From CAZECE01 sp964510525 (GTDB taxonomy: Bacteria > Pseudomonadota > Gammaproteobacteria > Pseudomonadales > JANQJO01), in the NCBI GenBank assembly GCA_964510525.1, contig CAZECE010000061.1, positions 1 to 32,691 on the forward strand: a stretch of DNA of 32,691 nucleotides, in the 5' to 3' direction. Below the pieces are notes generated by a model. The model saw only the letters and a list, made by a program, of their open reading frames with translations. It had not been told where the DNA came from and did not search any database. Positions 7,182 to 16,050 of the stretch are shown here, piece by piece (position 1 is the first letter of the stretch; the number at the start of each line of letters is the position of its first letter). A program made the position numbers and the translations under genes.

Positions 7182-9620
7182 AGCTTTTTTCTTAGCAGCG
7201 GGCTTTAACGCTTCCGGCGCAAAGTCATCCACCTGAATCGCCTCCCAAGCCGCTGCTTGGGCTTTCACCAGTTGATCCGCTTCTTCTTGCGACAGCACTT
7301 CTTTTTCTACCGCCACGGCATAAGGGGCTTTTGCTTCCGCTTTACTTAAACGCTTTTGCTTAACCGCTTGGCGCAACTTACGTTTTAACGGTGCAACTGC
7401 CAGTACCAGCTTGAAAGTCGACTCCATCTGGCCAAGCGAATCTTCGAGGCTTTCATCAACAAAAACCCCATTCACTAAACGTTTGCGAGCGGCTCCATCA
7501 CTCATCAGAATGCCTGTCACGCCTTCTTGCAGATCATCCCCAGGCTTTTTATAACGTCGCCCCAGAGGAAACACCAGCAACTTCAATAAGAAACCAATGC
7601 CTTTAATGGGGAAGTTATTAAACAAGTCGCACAGGGCTTCTTGAGCTTGATAAACGCAATACTGTGCCGCATAGTTCACCAGCGGTAGATCATCAGGCTG
7701 ACGACCTTGATCTTCAAAGTGTTTTAACGCCGTTGATGCCAAATACAAATAACTGAACACATCACCTAAACGCGCAGAAGTACTTTCCAAAAATTTCAAC
7801 CGGCCACCTAAAAGCGCCATCGTAATGTCGGCCACGATAAAAAAGTTGGTGCTCAAATGCGTTAACGCTTGGTAATACGGCTTTAACGCCTGAGGCGCAT
7901 TAAGTGGTACTGAGATCCAACGACTGCCAGCAACCCCCAACACCAATGAGCGAGCCGCCATTTCAAGATCTGTCACCATGTGTTCAAAGAACACCTGATC
8001 AAAATCAACTAGGCCACTGGCTTCACTGGGCGCGTCCAGAGCCTGCATTTCTTTCAGAATAAAAGGATGACAACGCACACCACCCTGACCGAAGATCATC
8101 ATGCTGCGCGTGAGGATATTCGCGCCTTCAACCGTAATACTGATCGGCACCGACATATACGCAGAAGCTAAATAGTTTTTCGGACCATGAATCACCGCAC
8201 GACCCGCGTGCACATCCATTGCATGGCTGACCACGGTGCGCATCATCTCAGTATTGTGGTATTTCAAAATCGCCGAAGGCACCGCTGGTTTTAACCCTTG
8301 ATCAACAAGTCCTGCGGTAAAGACGCGTGCTGCATCCATCAAATAACTTAAACCACCGATATGCACCATGGATTCACGAACACCTTCAAAATCGCCAATT
8401 GCCATACCAAATTGCTCACGCACTTTGGCATAGGCACCCGTCGATAACGCCGAGAGTTTACCGGCCCCGGCACTGAGCGCAGGTAAGGAGATAGAGCGCC
8501 CTACCGACAAGCAATTCATCAGCATGCGCCATCCCAAACCAATACCTTCTTGCTCGCCAATGATGCACTCAAAAGGAATAAAAACATCTTCGCCCCAGGT
8601 CGGGCCATTCATAAAAGCAGCATTAAGAGGAACGTGTCGCTGACCAATATTGATGCCTTTTAAATCCACAGGCACCAGCGCACAGGTAATACCCAGATCG
8701 ATTTGATCGCCCAACAACCCCTCTGGATCACGCGCCTTGAAAGCCAACCCTAATACATCAGCAATAGGTGCGAGCGTGATGTAGCGCTTGACCCAATTTA
8801 AACGAAACCCGAGTACTTCTTTACCTTGCCAGTCACCACGACACACGACACCCACATCCGTCATGGCACCCGCGTCTGAACCGGCATTGGGGCCGGTCAA
8901 TCCAAAACAGGGCATCAACTCACCGGTGGCCAATTTTGGCAAATACTGATCCCGCTGACGTTGTGTGCCGTAATGCAATAAAAGCTCAGCCGGCCCTAAC
9001 GAGTTCGGCACCATGACAGTCACCGCCGCGGTAATGCTACGCGTGGCGATTTTCATCACAACAGCAGAGTGTGCTTGTGCTGTAAAACCTTTACCACCGT
9101 ATTCTTTTGGAATCACCATGCCAAAAAAACCAGAGGATTTCATTTCAGCCCAAACCGACTCGGGCAAATCCATGTCTTCACGAGTAATGGCCCAGTCGTT
9201 TAATTTTTCACACAGCGCTTCTGTTGGGCCATCTAGAAATGCCTGCTCTTCTTCAGTTAAGCTAGGTTTAGGGTAAGCGGTTAACTGTGACCAATCCGGG
9301 TTTCCAGTGAACAACTCACCTTCCCAACTGACATCACCGGCATCAAGCGCTTCTTGTTCGGTTTCTGATAACGCCGGCAAAACACTTTTGTACCAGGCCA
9401 TGATACGAGCGCTGAGCCAGCGTTGACGTAACGCAGGCTGGTACATCAACAAAACCACCAAGCCCCAAAGACCCCAGCTAAGCACCAGCAACAACCCGCC
9501 CCATTCACCAACGCTTGCCGCCAATAACAAACCCAACGAAAACCCAACGGCCCAAACAAGCCGTGATGCTTTACTGTAAGCCAAGCCTAAAACAAACAAC
9601 AAAATAACCAGAAGACTCAC
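7170..9620 (-). CDS. fadE: Long acyl-CoA dehydrogenase, FadE family
   Basis: This FAD enzyme catalyses the first oxidation of fatty-acid beta-oxidation, acyl-CoA to trans-2-enoyl-CoA, at or near the inner membrane. At 816 residues it is almost the same length as E. coli FadE (814) and aligns along its whole length from memory. It has two N-terminal hydrophobic helices (about 1-60), then SETEQEALDAGDVSWEGELF. The dehydrogenase core carries TVMVPNSLGPAELLLHYGT, CFGLTGPNAGSDAGA, WVKRYITLAPIADVLGLAFK and ITVEGANILTRSMMIFGQG. It ends in the DUF1974-type domain and VDDFAPEAL. The start is GTG at 9620 with GGAG seven bases upstream. It is the last gene of a four-gene lipid-degradation block. The catalytic base was not located by eye. 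Confidence 0.96.
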   Translation of the reverse strand: MSLLVILLFVLGLAYSKASRLVWAVGFSLGLLLAASVGEWGGLLLVLSWGLWGLVVLLMYQPALRQRWLSARIMAWYKSVLPALSETEQEALDAGDVSWEGELFTGNPDWSQLTAYPKPSLTEEEQAFLDGPTEALCEKLNDWAITREDMDLPESVWAEMKSSGFFGMVIPKEYGGKGFTAQAHSAVVMKIATRSITAAVTVMVPNSLGPAELLLHYGTQRQRDQYLPKLATGELMPCFGLTGPNAGSDAGAMTDVGVVCRGDWQGKEVLGFRLNWVKRYITLAPIADVLGLAFKARDPEGLLGDQIDLGITCALVPVDLKGINIGQRHVPLNAAFMNGPTWGEDVFIPFECIIGEQEGIGLGWRMLMNCLSVGRSISLPALSAGAGKLSALSTGAYAKVREQFGMAIGDFEGVRESMVHIGGLSYLMDAARVFTAGLVDQGLKPAVPSAILKYHNTEMMRTVVSHAMDVHAGRAVIHGPKNYLASAYMSVPISITVEGANILTRSMMIFGQGGVRCHPFILKEMQALDAPSEASGLVDFDQVFFEHMVTDLEMAARSLVLGVAGSRWISVPLNAPQALKPYYQALTHLSTNFFIVADITMALLGGRLKFLESTSARLGDVFSYLYLASTALKHFEDQGRQPDDLPLVNYAAQYCVYQAQEALCDLFNNFPIKGIGFLLKLLVFPLGRRYKKPGDDLQEGVTGILMSDGAARKRLVNGVFVDESLEDSLGQMESTFKLVLAVAPLKRKLRQAVKQKRLSKAEAKAPYAVAVEKEVLSQEEADQLVKAQAAAWEAIQVDDFAPEALKPAAKKKAKKS

Positions 9621-9675
9621 AATTGAACTCCTTTATTAAACATTTTTAGTTCTTTCTCTACTTTTTTCAATTGGG

Positions 9676-11139
9676 TTAACTCACCACCGCCAGTTGCCCC
9701 ATTTGTAAACGCCGTCGCTCCTGTTCTTGGAGCTTTTCATTACAGCGTTCAAACGCTCGGCTAACTCGAGTGGTGTTGCGAATCATTTCCAGCTTCGGCC
9801 ACGTCGTTCGCTCACCCAATGAAATAAAGCGCGCCACTTCTTCCGTCGACACATTTTTGAAAATTCTGAGTGCATTTAACGGCTGACGAGGGGGCACTAA
9901 ATTAATATCGCCAGAATAATGCTGAGTGACAATGGAATGCGCTTTATCGACCATTAATGCCCACTCATTATTTGGCACACTCTGACGCAGCCGATCCAAA
10001 GCATAGGCCACATTATTACTCCAATTCATCGACAACCATTCACGCGTATGATGAATCCAACCGGAATCACGCTCATGACGCGATATAAATGGCAACACAT
10101 GCGGGTTGGTCTGACTGACAATCGTATGATTAACGCCATACAAGCGCGACAAACGCATCACCGGCAAATCATTTTTAATGGATCCATCGACCCATTTACG
10201 ACTGGGAATGTAAGGTACTTTATCGCCCTTAATGTTTTTGGCCCACAAGGTAACCGCCGGGAACACCCCTGGCACCGCACAAGACGCTAAAGACGCTTTA
10301 CGCACCAACACCGTCGGAGACGTTCGTGCATTCAACAACCGAGATTCTTGGTGAGGATCGGCGGGGGAAACCGTAATGTTAATGTGTCGACCAGTGCGCT
10401 CAAACGCCTCTTCGAACGTACAATCCAACACATTTTTTTCCAAACAAGCCTCAAGTTGATCACTGCGCAACAGCGGCTTGCCTTTCAGTAGACCTTTCCA
10501 ATCCACCATACGAAAGGCTTCAACATACAAATATTTTGGATCAAACAAGTCAGCCAGCTCATTGTCTGTGTGTGTTCCCACCACCGCCGCCATAATGGAT
10601 CCCGAGCTCGAACCCGACATGACAGTTGGCAACAACCGTCGCTCCCAAAGCGCCTTGATGACCCCCAAATGGAACATACCCAAGGCCGCACCGCCACTGA
10701 GCATCAAAGCAGAGACACCAAAGGCGTGCCCCGTTTCGCGAAAAAACTCTAATTTCTTTTCGAGCGGGAATCGCGGCAAGTCGTTATCGCACAAAAACTC
10801 CAAACACGCTGAGACTTCATCCAAATACTCATCGACCAGTTTTTTGGTGCCAAACTTTGCCACTTTGTATAAATTGGGGTTGGCAATATTACCCAAATTA
10901 CCATGCAAGCCTTCATGCAGATTAAACACCAGCTGCTCAACATCATTACGCGCCCTTGCTTGACGCAATTCGTTTAAACGCAACCGAATCAGCGAATAAT
11001 CGTAATAAGGAGAAGCATCATCGAGCTTCCATTCCTCAGCGCCCGACAAGCGGTCATGCTCCAAACAAGCCGCTCGCCAAGTCTCATAACTGTCAGCTTC
11101 GGCAATACCTTGTTCAATGGATTTGAGGATTTTTTTCAT
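9676..11139 (-). CDS. Patatin-like phospholipase/lipase with N-terminal DUF3336
   Basis: This is a predicted serine acyl hydrolase of 487 residues. The first ~140 residues match the DUF3336 domain found in front of patatin domains, including yeast Tgl3/4/5-type triacylglycerol lipases. The patatin domain follows, with LSGGAALGMFHLGV as oxyanion hole (about 148-160), GSSSG with nucleophile Ser178, and WVDGSIKNDLPV with the dyad Asp318. No signal peptide or membrane helix is evident. It sits 17 bases after an acyl-CoA dehydrogenase and 55 bases before fadE. The inference is that it releases fatty acids from stored or membrane lipid for the neighbouring oxidation enzymes. The substrate cannot be read from sequence. 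Confidence 0.93.
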   Translation of the reverse strand: MKKILKSIEQGIAEADSYETWRAACLEHDRLSGAEEWKLDDASPYYDYSLIRLRLNELRQARARNDVEQLVFNLHEGLHGNLGNIANPNLYKVAKFGTKKLVDEYLDEVSACLEFLCDNDLPRFPLEKKLEFFRETGHAFGVSALMLSGGAALGMFHLGVIKALWERRLLPTVMSGSSSGSIMAAVVGTHTDNELADLFDPKYLYVEAFRMVDWKGLLKGKPLLRSDQLEACLEKNVLDCTFEEAFERTGRHINITVSPADPHQESRLLNARTSPTVLVRKASLASCAVPGVFPAVTLWAKNIKGDKVPYIPSRKWVDGSIKNDLPVMRLSRLYGVNHTIVSQTNPHVLPFISRHERDSGWIHHTREWLSMNWSNNVAYALDRLRQSVPNNEWALMVDKAHSIVTQHYSGDINLVPPRQPLNALRIFKNVSTEEVARFISLGERTTWPKLEMIRNTTRVSRAFERCNEKLQEQERRRLQMGQLAVVS

Positions 11140-11156
11140 AACGTGAGTGTACTGCC

Positions 11157-12944
11157 CTAAAATTGCTCCACCGACAGTTGCATCGTAGATTGACTGCCGG
11201 CTTGGATCGATTGCCCCAAACTCAACGCTTTAGGCAGCAACTTTTCATAGAAAAACTGGGCTGTCGCTAACTTACTCAAATAAAACTCCTGACCATCCCT
11301 TTCATTTTCTTCTATAGCTGTTTTTGCCATGTTTAACCAAAGATATGCAAAAGACACCAATCCCACCAATTCAAGATACTCAACCGCACTGGCACCTAAA
11401 ATATTCGGGTTGCGATCCGCTTGATCAACCAGCCACTCCGTGGTTTCCTCTAACATCAAAGACGCTTGATCCAATGTTTCAGCCATGCTCTGCAACACCA
11501 AAGAGGACTTCACCTTCGCCAGTAGGCGTCGGATGTCATCCAGTAGCGGGCGCAACAAAGCTCCCCGGGTTTTATAAATCTTGCGTCCCACCAAATCCAT
11601 AGCCTGAACGCCATTCGTACCTTCATAAATTTGAGCAATCCGGGCATCACGCACCAATTGCTCGACACCCCATTCCTTAACATACCCATGTCCGCCCAGC
11701 ACCTGCTGAGCCATCACACAACTATCGAACCCACGATCCGATAAATACGCCTTGGCAACCGGCGTTAACAACGCCGCTAATTGTTCCGCTCGCTGACGTT
11801 GAGCGTCGTCTTTCGCATGCGCGGCTAAATCCAATTGTAAACCGGTATAAACCACAAACGCCCGAGATCCCTCGGTATAGGCTTTTATCGTCAACAACAT
11901 GCGACGCACATCGGGGTGCACAATAATAGGATCGGCCGGTTGCTCAGGATATTGAGCCCCTCTAGGGGAACGCCCTTGTAAGCGCTCTTTGGCATAAGCC
12001 AAGGCATGTTGATAGGCCATATCGGCCGAGCCAACACCTTGGATACCGGTCGTCAAACGCTCATAGTTCATCATTGTGAACATAGCCGCCAAACCTTGAT
12101 GAGGCTCTCCCACCAACCAGCCTTTGGCGCCATCAAAATTCATCACGCAAGTCGCCGAGCCTTTAATGCCCATTTTATGTTCAAGAGAACCCACTGATAC
12201 TGAATTGCGATCGCCCAGCTGACCTTCTGAATCCACCAAAAACTTAGGCACCAAAAACATTGAAATACCACGGGTACCCTCAGGCGCATCCGGCAATTTA
12301 GCCAACACCAGATGCATGACATTCTCTGTCAGATCGTGATCGCCACTGGTAATGAATATTTTCGAGCCCGTGATGGCATAACTGCCATCACCATTCGACG
12401 CGGCCTTGGTTCTTAAAATACCTAAGTCAGTGCCAGAATGTGGCTCAGTCAAACACATGGTGCCCGACCATGAACCCTGATAAAGTTTTTCCAAATAAAC
12501 ACGTTTTTGCTCTTCGGATCCATGACTGGAAAGCGCCAAGCCAGCCCCGAGGCTCAAGGTAACATAGAGCGTTAATGAGGAGTTCGAAGCAAACATCATC
12601 TCCTCAAACAAGGCAACCAACATTTTAGGCATGCCCTGGCCTTCAAAGGCCGGATCACCACTTAAACCCAGCCAGCCACCTTCCACCAAGTGCTGATAAG
12701 CGGCTTTAAAACCATCAGGGGTGATCACTTTACCAGCTTCTAAACGACAGCCTTGCTCATCACCCGTTGCGTTCAGCGGAAAAAAGACCTGCTCTGCGAG
12801 CTTCGCACCTTCCTGCAAAATCGCGTCAGCCAAATCACGGCCTAATTCAGGCAGGTCCGACATGGCCGCCCACTGGTTTTCAGCTTTAAAGACATCGTAA
12901 AGTAAAAACTGCATGTCTTTGAGCGGCGCTTGATATTCAGCCAT
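11157..12944 (-). CDS. Acyl-CoA dehydrogenase, DmdC/PA0507-like (second of tandem pair)
   Basis: This FAD-dependent acyl-CoA dehydrogenase of 595 residues belongs to the ~600-residue branch that includes DmdC (3-methylthiopropanoyl-CoA dehydrogenase) and paired Pseudomonas enzymes. It has the N-terminal helix MAEYQAPLKDMQFLLYDVF, then TMCLTEPHSGTDLG for flavin and substrate contacts (162-175). HKMGIKGSATCVMNFDGAKGWLVG is at about 257-279. The catalytic base is Glu441 in IYEGTNGVQAMDL, and a C-terminal helical domain ends the protein. AAGGAA five bases before the ATG fixes the start. It follows its paralogue by 58 bases and precedes the patatin gene. Acyl chain-length preference is unknown; a DMSP role is not implied by homology alone. 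Confidence 0.94.
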   Translation of the reverse strand: MAEYQAPLKDMQFLLYDVFKAENQWAAMSDLPELGRDLADAILQEGAKLAEQVFFPLNATGDEQGCRLEAGKVITPDGFKAAYQHLVEGGWLGLSGDPAFEGQGMPKMLVALFEEMMFASNSSLTLYVTLSLGAGLALSSHGSEEQKRVYLEKLYQGSWSGTMCLTEPHSGTDLGILRTKAASNGDGSYAITGSKIFITSGDHDLTENVMHLVLAKLPDAPEGTRGISMFLVPKFLVDSEGQLGDRNSVSVGSLEHKMGIKGSATCVMNFDGAKGWLVGEPHQGLAAMFTMMNYERLTTGIQGVGSADMAYQHALAYAKERLQGRSPRGAQYPEQPADPIIVHPDVRRMLLTIKAYTEGSRAFVVYTGLQLDLAAHAKDDAQRQRAEQLAALLTPVAKAYLSDRGFDSCVMAQQVLGGHGYVKEWGVEQLVRDARIAQIYEGTNGVQAMDLVGRKIYKTRGALLRPLLDDIRRLLAKVKSSLVLQSMAETLDQASLMLEETTEWLVDQADRNPNILGASAVEYLELVGLVSFAYLWLNMAKTAIEENERDGQEFYLSKLATAQFFYEKLLPKALSLGQSIQAGSQSTMQLSVEQF

Positions 12945-13002
12945 ATCGGTTCCTTGATGCTAAGTCATTTGTGCAAACGGCTTACTATGGAATCGGCTCA
13001 GT

Positions 13003-14802
13003 CTAAAATGAAAACTGCTCCGCTTCCATCGTCATCAAGGTATCCAAATCCGCCAACATCGTGGCCTTGTGTGTTTCAGTGCGTGGCAAGATGCGCTGAA
13101 AGTAGAAACGAGCCGATTCAATCTTGGCTTTATAGAACGCCTCTTCCGAGGTACCCGCCTGCAATTTTTGTTGAGCGGTTTTGGCCATTTCAGCCCACAG
13201 GTAAGCCAACACAACATAACCAGAATACATAATGTAATCCACGGCAGCAGCGCCCACCTCATCACGATTCTGCATGGCTTTCATACCGACTTTCTGAGTC
13301 AACTCACCCCACTCTTGGTTGATCTTAGCCAATCCAGGAATGAATTCTTTCAAAGATTCATTATCGGTTTCTGCTTCACAGAACTTGTGCACCACCTTGG
13401 TGAACCGACGCAGCAGCTGGCCTTGTGTCATCAACACTTTACGACCCAGCAAATCCAGCGCCTGGATACCTGTGGTGCCTTCGTACAGCGTAGCAACCCG
13501 GCAATCGCGCACCAACTGCTCCATGCCCCACTCACGAATAAAGCCATGGCCGCCAAACACTTGAATACCGTGATTCGCCGATTCCAAGCCAACTTCCGTC
13601 AAAAAGGCTTTAGAGATTGGGGTCAAAAAGGCCAACAGATCATCGGCCAACTGCTTTTCTTCCTCATCTTGGGAGTAGGTCAACACATCACCCTGCTTGC
13701 CCAAATAATAACAAAACGCCCGACCACCTTCGGCAAAGACTTTTTGCGTCAATAACATTCTACGCACGTCAGGGTGCACAATGATGGGATCCGCCGCTTT
13801 CTCTGGCTCTTTGGGACCGGATAGCGCGCGCATCGCCAAACGGTCTTTGGCATACGCCAAAGCACCCTGGAAAGAGGCTTCTGCCGTACACACACCCTGC
13901 AGCGCCGTTCCAATACGCGCAAAATTCATGAACGTGAACATACAAGAAAGGCCCTTATTTTCAGGACCGATCAAAAATCCTTTCGCCCCATCAAAGTTCA
14001 ACACGCACGTTGCGGAGCCATTAATGCCCATCTTATGTTCAATCGAACCACAATTAACAGGGTTGCGTTCACCCACGCTGCCATCCGCATTAGGCAAAAA
14101 TTTAGGTACGACAAATAATGAAATACCTTTAGTGCCTGCAGGCGCATCCGGCAGACGTGCCAATACAATATGCACAATGTTTTCAGCCATATCGTGCTCA
14201 CCGGCTGAAATAAAGATTTTGGTGCCTGAGAGGGCGTAGCTGCCATCCGCTTGGGGCTCTGCTTTGGTTCTTAAAATACCCAAATCGGTACCACAGTGCG
14301 GCTCAGTCAAACACATGGTGCCCGTCCATTCACCCGAAACCAGAGGCTTTAAGTACAATTCTTTTTGCTCATCAGAGCCGTGCGCCTTCAAGGTATTCAT
14401 CGCGCCATGACTCAAACCGGGGTACATCGCCCAGGCCCAGTTCGCAGCCCCCACAATCTCACTGGTGACGATGTCCAAAGACAAAGGCAGCCCTTGGCCG
14501 CCGTCCTTTTCATCCGCCACCATCGAAGGCCAACCACCTTCGACGTATTTGGCGTAAGCTTCTTTAAAACCTTTAGGGGTTATCACGTCACCGTCTTCAA
14601 AACGGCAGCCTTCTTCATCACCGGAACGAAACAACGGTGCCAATTCGTTCTCAGCAAATTTGCCGCACTCATCAACGATAGAGTCGATCAACTCAGGGCC
14701 AACTTCATCGTTACCCCGCAGTCGTTCGTAATGGGAGGACATCTCAAATACTTCGTGCAACAAAAACTGAATATCACGACGAGGTGCAGTAAAATCAGGC
14801 AT
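13003..14802 (-). CDS. Acyl-CoA dehydrogenase, DmdC/PA0508-like (first of tandem pair)
   Basis: This is a paralogue of the next gene, 599 residues, with the same architecture: PDFTAPRRDIQFLLHEVF at the N-terminus and TMCLTEPHCGTDLG at 162-175. Further along come HKMGINGSATCVLNFDGAKGFLIG and catalytic Glu441 in LYEGTTGIQALDL. The motifs sit at the same residue numbers in the two proteins, so the pair arose by duplication without length change up to the active site. GGAGG directly before the ATG is a strong Shine-Dalgarno sequence. It is the first gene of the lipid-degradation block, with a candidate promoter just upstream. The position near bioD matches my memory of Pseudomonas PA0506-PA0508. 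Confidence 0.94.
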   Translation of the reverse strand: MPDFTAPRRDIQFLLHEVFEMSSHYERLRGNDEVGPELIDSIVDECGKFAENELAPLFRSGDEEGCRFEDGDVITPKGFKEAYAKYVEGGWPSMVADEKDGGQGLPLSLDIVTSEIVGAANWAWAMYPGLSHGAMNTLKAHGSDEQKELYLKPLVSGEWTGTMCLTEPHCGTDLGILRTKAEPQADGSYALSGTKIFISAGEHDMAENIVHIVLARLPDAPAGTKGISLFVVPKFLPNADGSVGERNPVNCGSIEHKMGINGSATCVLNFDGAKGFLIGPENKGLSCMFTFMNFARIGTALQGVCTAEASFQGALAYAKDRLAMRALSGPKEPEKAADPIIVHPDVRRMLLTQKVFAEGGRAFCYYLGKQGDVLTYSQDEEEKQLADDLLAFLTPISKAFLTEVGLESANHGIQVFGGHGFIREWGMEQLVRDCRVATLYEGTTGIQALDLLGRKVLMTQGQLLRRFTKVVHKFCEAETDNESLKEFIPGLAKINQEWGELTQKVGMKAMQNRDEVGAAAVDYIMYSGYVVLAYLWAEMAKTAQQKLQAGTSEEAFYKAKIESARFYFQRILPRTETHKATMLADLDTLMTMEAEQFSF

Positions 14803-14838
14803 ATTCCCTCCGAATATAAAAACCGTTTCTTTAATATC

Positions 14839-14866
14839 AAAATAGATAGCATTAAGATTGCATCAA
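14839..14866 (-). promoter_or_regulatory. Candidate sigma-70 promoter of the acyl-CoA dehydrogenase/patatin/fadE block
   Basis: On the minus strand TTGATG (14866-14861) and TATTTT (14844-14839) are separated by 16 bases, about 36 bases before the first dehydrogenase ATG. The region 14803-14971 is otherwise A/T-rich and has no gene. The hexamers are only moderate matches, and no clear PsrA or FadR operator was seen. Confidence 0.35.
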
Positions 14867-14953
14867 TTTTAAATATAACGGAATGAACTCGAATCTGAGA
14901 GATCTGATCGTGACCAATAGGTTTTAAATTGGGGAATAGGAAGTCATCTTTTG

Positions 14954-14981
14954 AACGGTTTTAGGGAATCTTTAAACCGTT
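14954..14981 (-). terminator. Inverted repeat over the stop of the SprA-like gene
   Basis: AACGGTTT (14954-14961) and AAACCGTT (14974-14981) are perfect eight-base complements with a 12-base loop that contains the TAA stop codon. No T-run follows on the minus strand. It may stabilise the 3' end or act as a weak terminator rather than a classic intrinsic terminator. Confidence 0.35.
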
Positions 14982-16000
14982 ACATTCACCAAGTCACTCA
15001 ACACATTTTGCGTGGTTTGAGCATCAATCTGGGAAGCAACCAAGACATCTGAAATTTGAGCGATGCCCTCATAGACGGCCAAGTATTGCTTAATCACTTT
15101 TCCTTCAGGCTTTATATTTTCAAATTCTTCAGCCGCGTTTTTATTGCCTAGCGCATCTTCCTCATCTTTATCATCCTTTTTATCTTGTTGATTATCTTGC
15201 TGACCTTGATTCAACACACTGCCTTCTTGCTCGGCACTCTGCTGCACAGCCCCCTCATCAACCGAGCCGCCCGCTAATACAGCGAGTCGCTCGCCAGAAT
15301 TCAGCGCTCCTTCCGTGTTACTCAGCGCCTCAATGGGCTCTTCATTTTTCTCTTCCAGCATGTCAAGGCGCGCCTGCTGCGCCAATTGAGACGCCTGCGC
15401 CGCCACTTTCAAATCCTGAGAGGAGGGTTGCGCAGGTGCCAACGCGGCCGCCTTAATTTTTTCCATTTTATCAACCGTGGCCTCAGGATCCCCCGCAACC
15501 GGCGACAAATCAACATCGACAGAACCACCTACAGCATAACTCACCCCATCGGGCCCAACCTGCATTTGATACTCAGGTGCCCCGGCATGCACACCGCCGG
15601 CAATGGCATGCGCTTGCTCATGCGCCCGCACTTCTCTATCGCGTGCTCGCAACTGCATCAATACTTGCTGAGTTTCTTGTTCGACTTTTTGCTCCTGCTC
15701 GGCTCCAGAAAGGTCAACCGCAGGTTTTGAGTCCGGCGTTTCTGTTGGCGATTGCAGCGATTGCGTGCCTGCTTGACGGGTCACCGTCGTCACAGAAACA
15801 GTTTGAGGTTTGGCCGTTTGGACAACAATGCCTTGAGCACTTTGAGCGACATCAACAGCTGTCGAATTCGGTGAAAGGAGCGAGGAAACTCCACCCCTTC
15901 CGTCGGAACGATCAACGGCTGCTGACTGTGCAGCCGAGGTTGCACCAAGCCCCTTGGTGCTTTGGACCCCTCTCAGAGGAGGGGAAATCGAATCTAACAT
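14972..16000 (-). CDS. SprA-related putative zinc metalloprotease
   Basis: The protein has 342 residues. The central block LRARDREVRAHEQAHAIAGGVHAGAPEYQMQVGPDGVSYAVGG (about 117-159) matches the SprA-related family (PF12118, 'putative metalloprotease CJM1_0395 family'). It carries an HExxH zincin motif, His127-Glu128-x-x-His131; a third zinc ligand is not obvious. The first ~95 residues are low-complexity Ser/Gln/Thr/Val. Residues 190-300 are Gln/Glu/Asp-rich and probably disordered or coiled. The last 40 residues (VIKQYLAVYEGIAQISDVL onward) look helical. There is no signal peptide or membrane helix. It directly follows the flagellar-rod-like small gene (47-base gap). The biological role and substrate of this family are unknown to me; proteolysis is inferred from the motif only. 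Confidence 0.85.
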   Translation of the reverse strand: MLDSISPPLRGVQSTKGLGATSAAQSAAVDRSDGRGGVSSLLSPNSTAVDVAQSAQGIVVQTAKPQTVSVTTVTRQAGTQSLQSPTETPDSKPAVDLSGAEQEQKVEQETQQVLMQLRARDREVRAHEQAHAIAGGVHAGAPEYQMQVGPDGVSYAVGGSVDVDLSPVAGDPEATVDKMEKIKAAALAPAQPSSQDLKVAAQASQLAQQARLDMLEEKNEEPIEALSNTEGALNSGERLAVLAGGSVDEGAVQQSAEQEGSVLNQGQQDNQQDKKDDKDEEDALGNKNAAEEFENIKPEGKVIKQYLAVYEGIAQISDVLVASQIDAQTTQNVLSDLVNVTV

Positions 16001-16028
16001 GCCCCTGCACCCTAACTATGCTTCAATC

Positions 16029-16050
16029 TAGCTGCGCTAAAGCGCAACTA
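16029..16050 (-). other. Stem-loop between the small rod-like gene and the SprA-like gene
   Basis: TAGCTGCGC (16029-16037) and GCGCAACTA (16042-16050) form a nine-base stem with one mismatch and a TAAA loop. It starts on the stop codon of the upstream gene. No T-run follows, so it may be an RNA processing or attenuation element rather than a terminator. Confidence 0.45.

Noticed and set aside
13069..13755. Long plus-strand open frame opposite an acyl-CoA dehydrogenase
   Set aside because: It is antisense to a clearly conserved gene, has no family motifs and has a composition expected of a shadow frame. The same holds for plus-strand frames at 10478-10963, 14365-14886 and 15577-16065.
14803..14835. 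PsrA-like operator (GAAAC and GTTT halves) before the dehydrogenases
   Set aside because: The halves are only about one base apart, which does not fit the spacing I know for PsrA sites.
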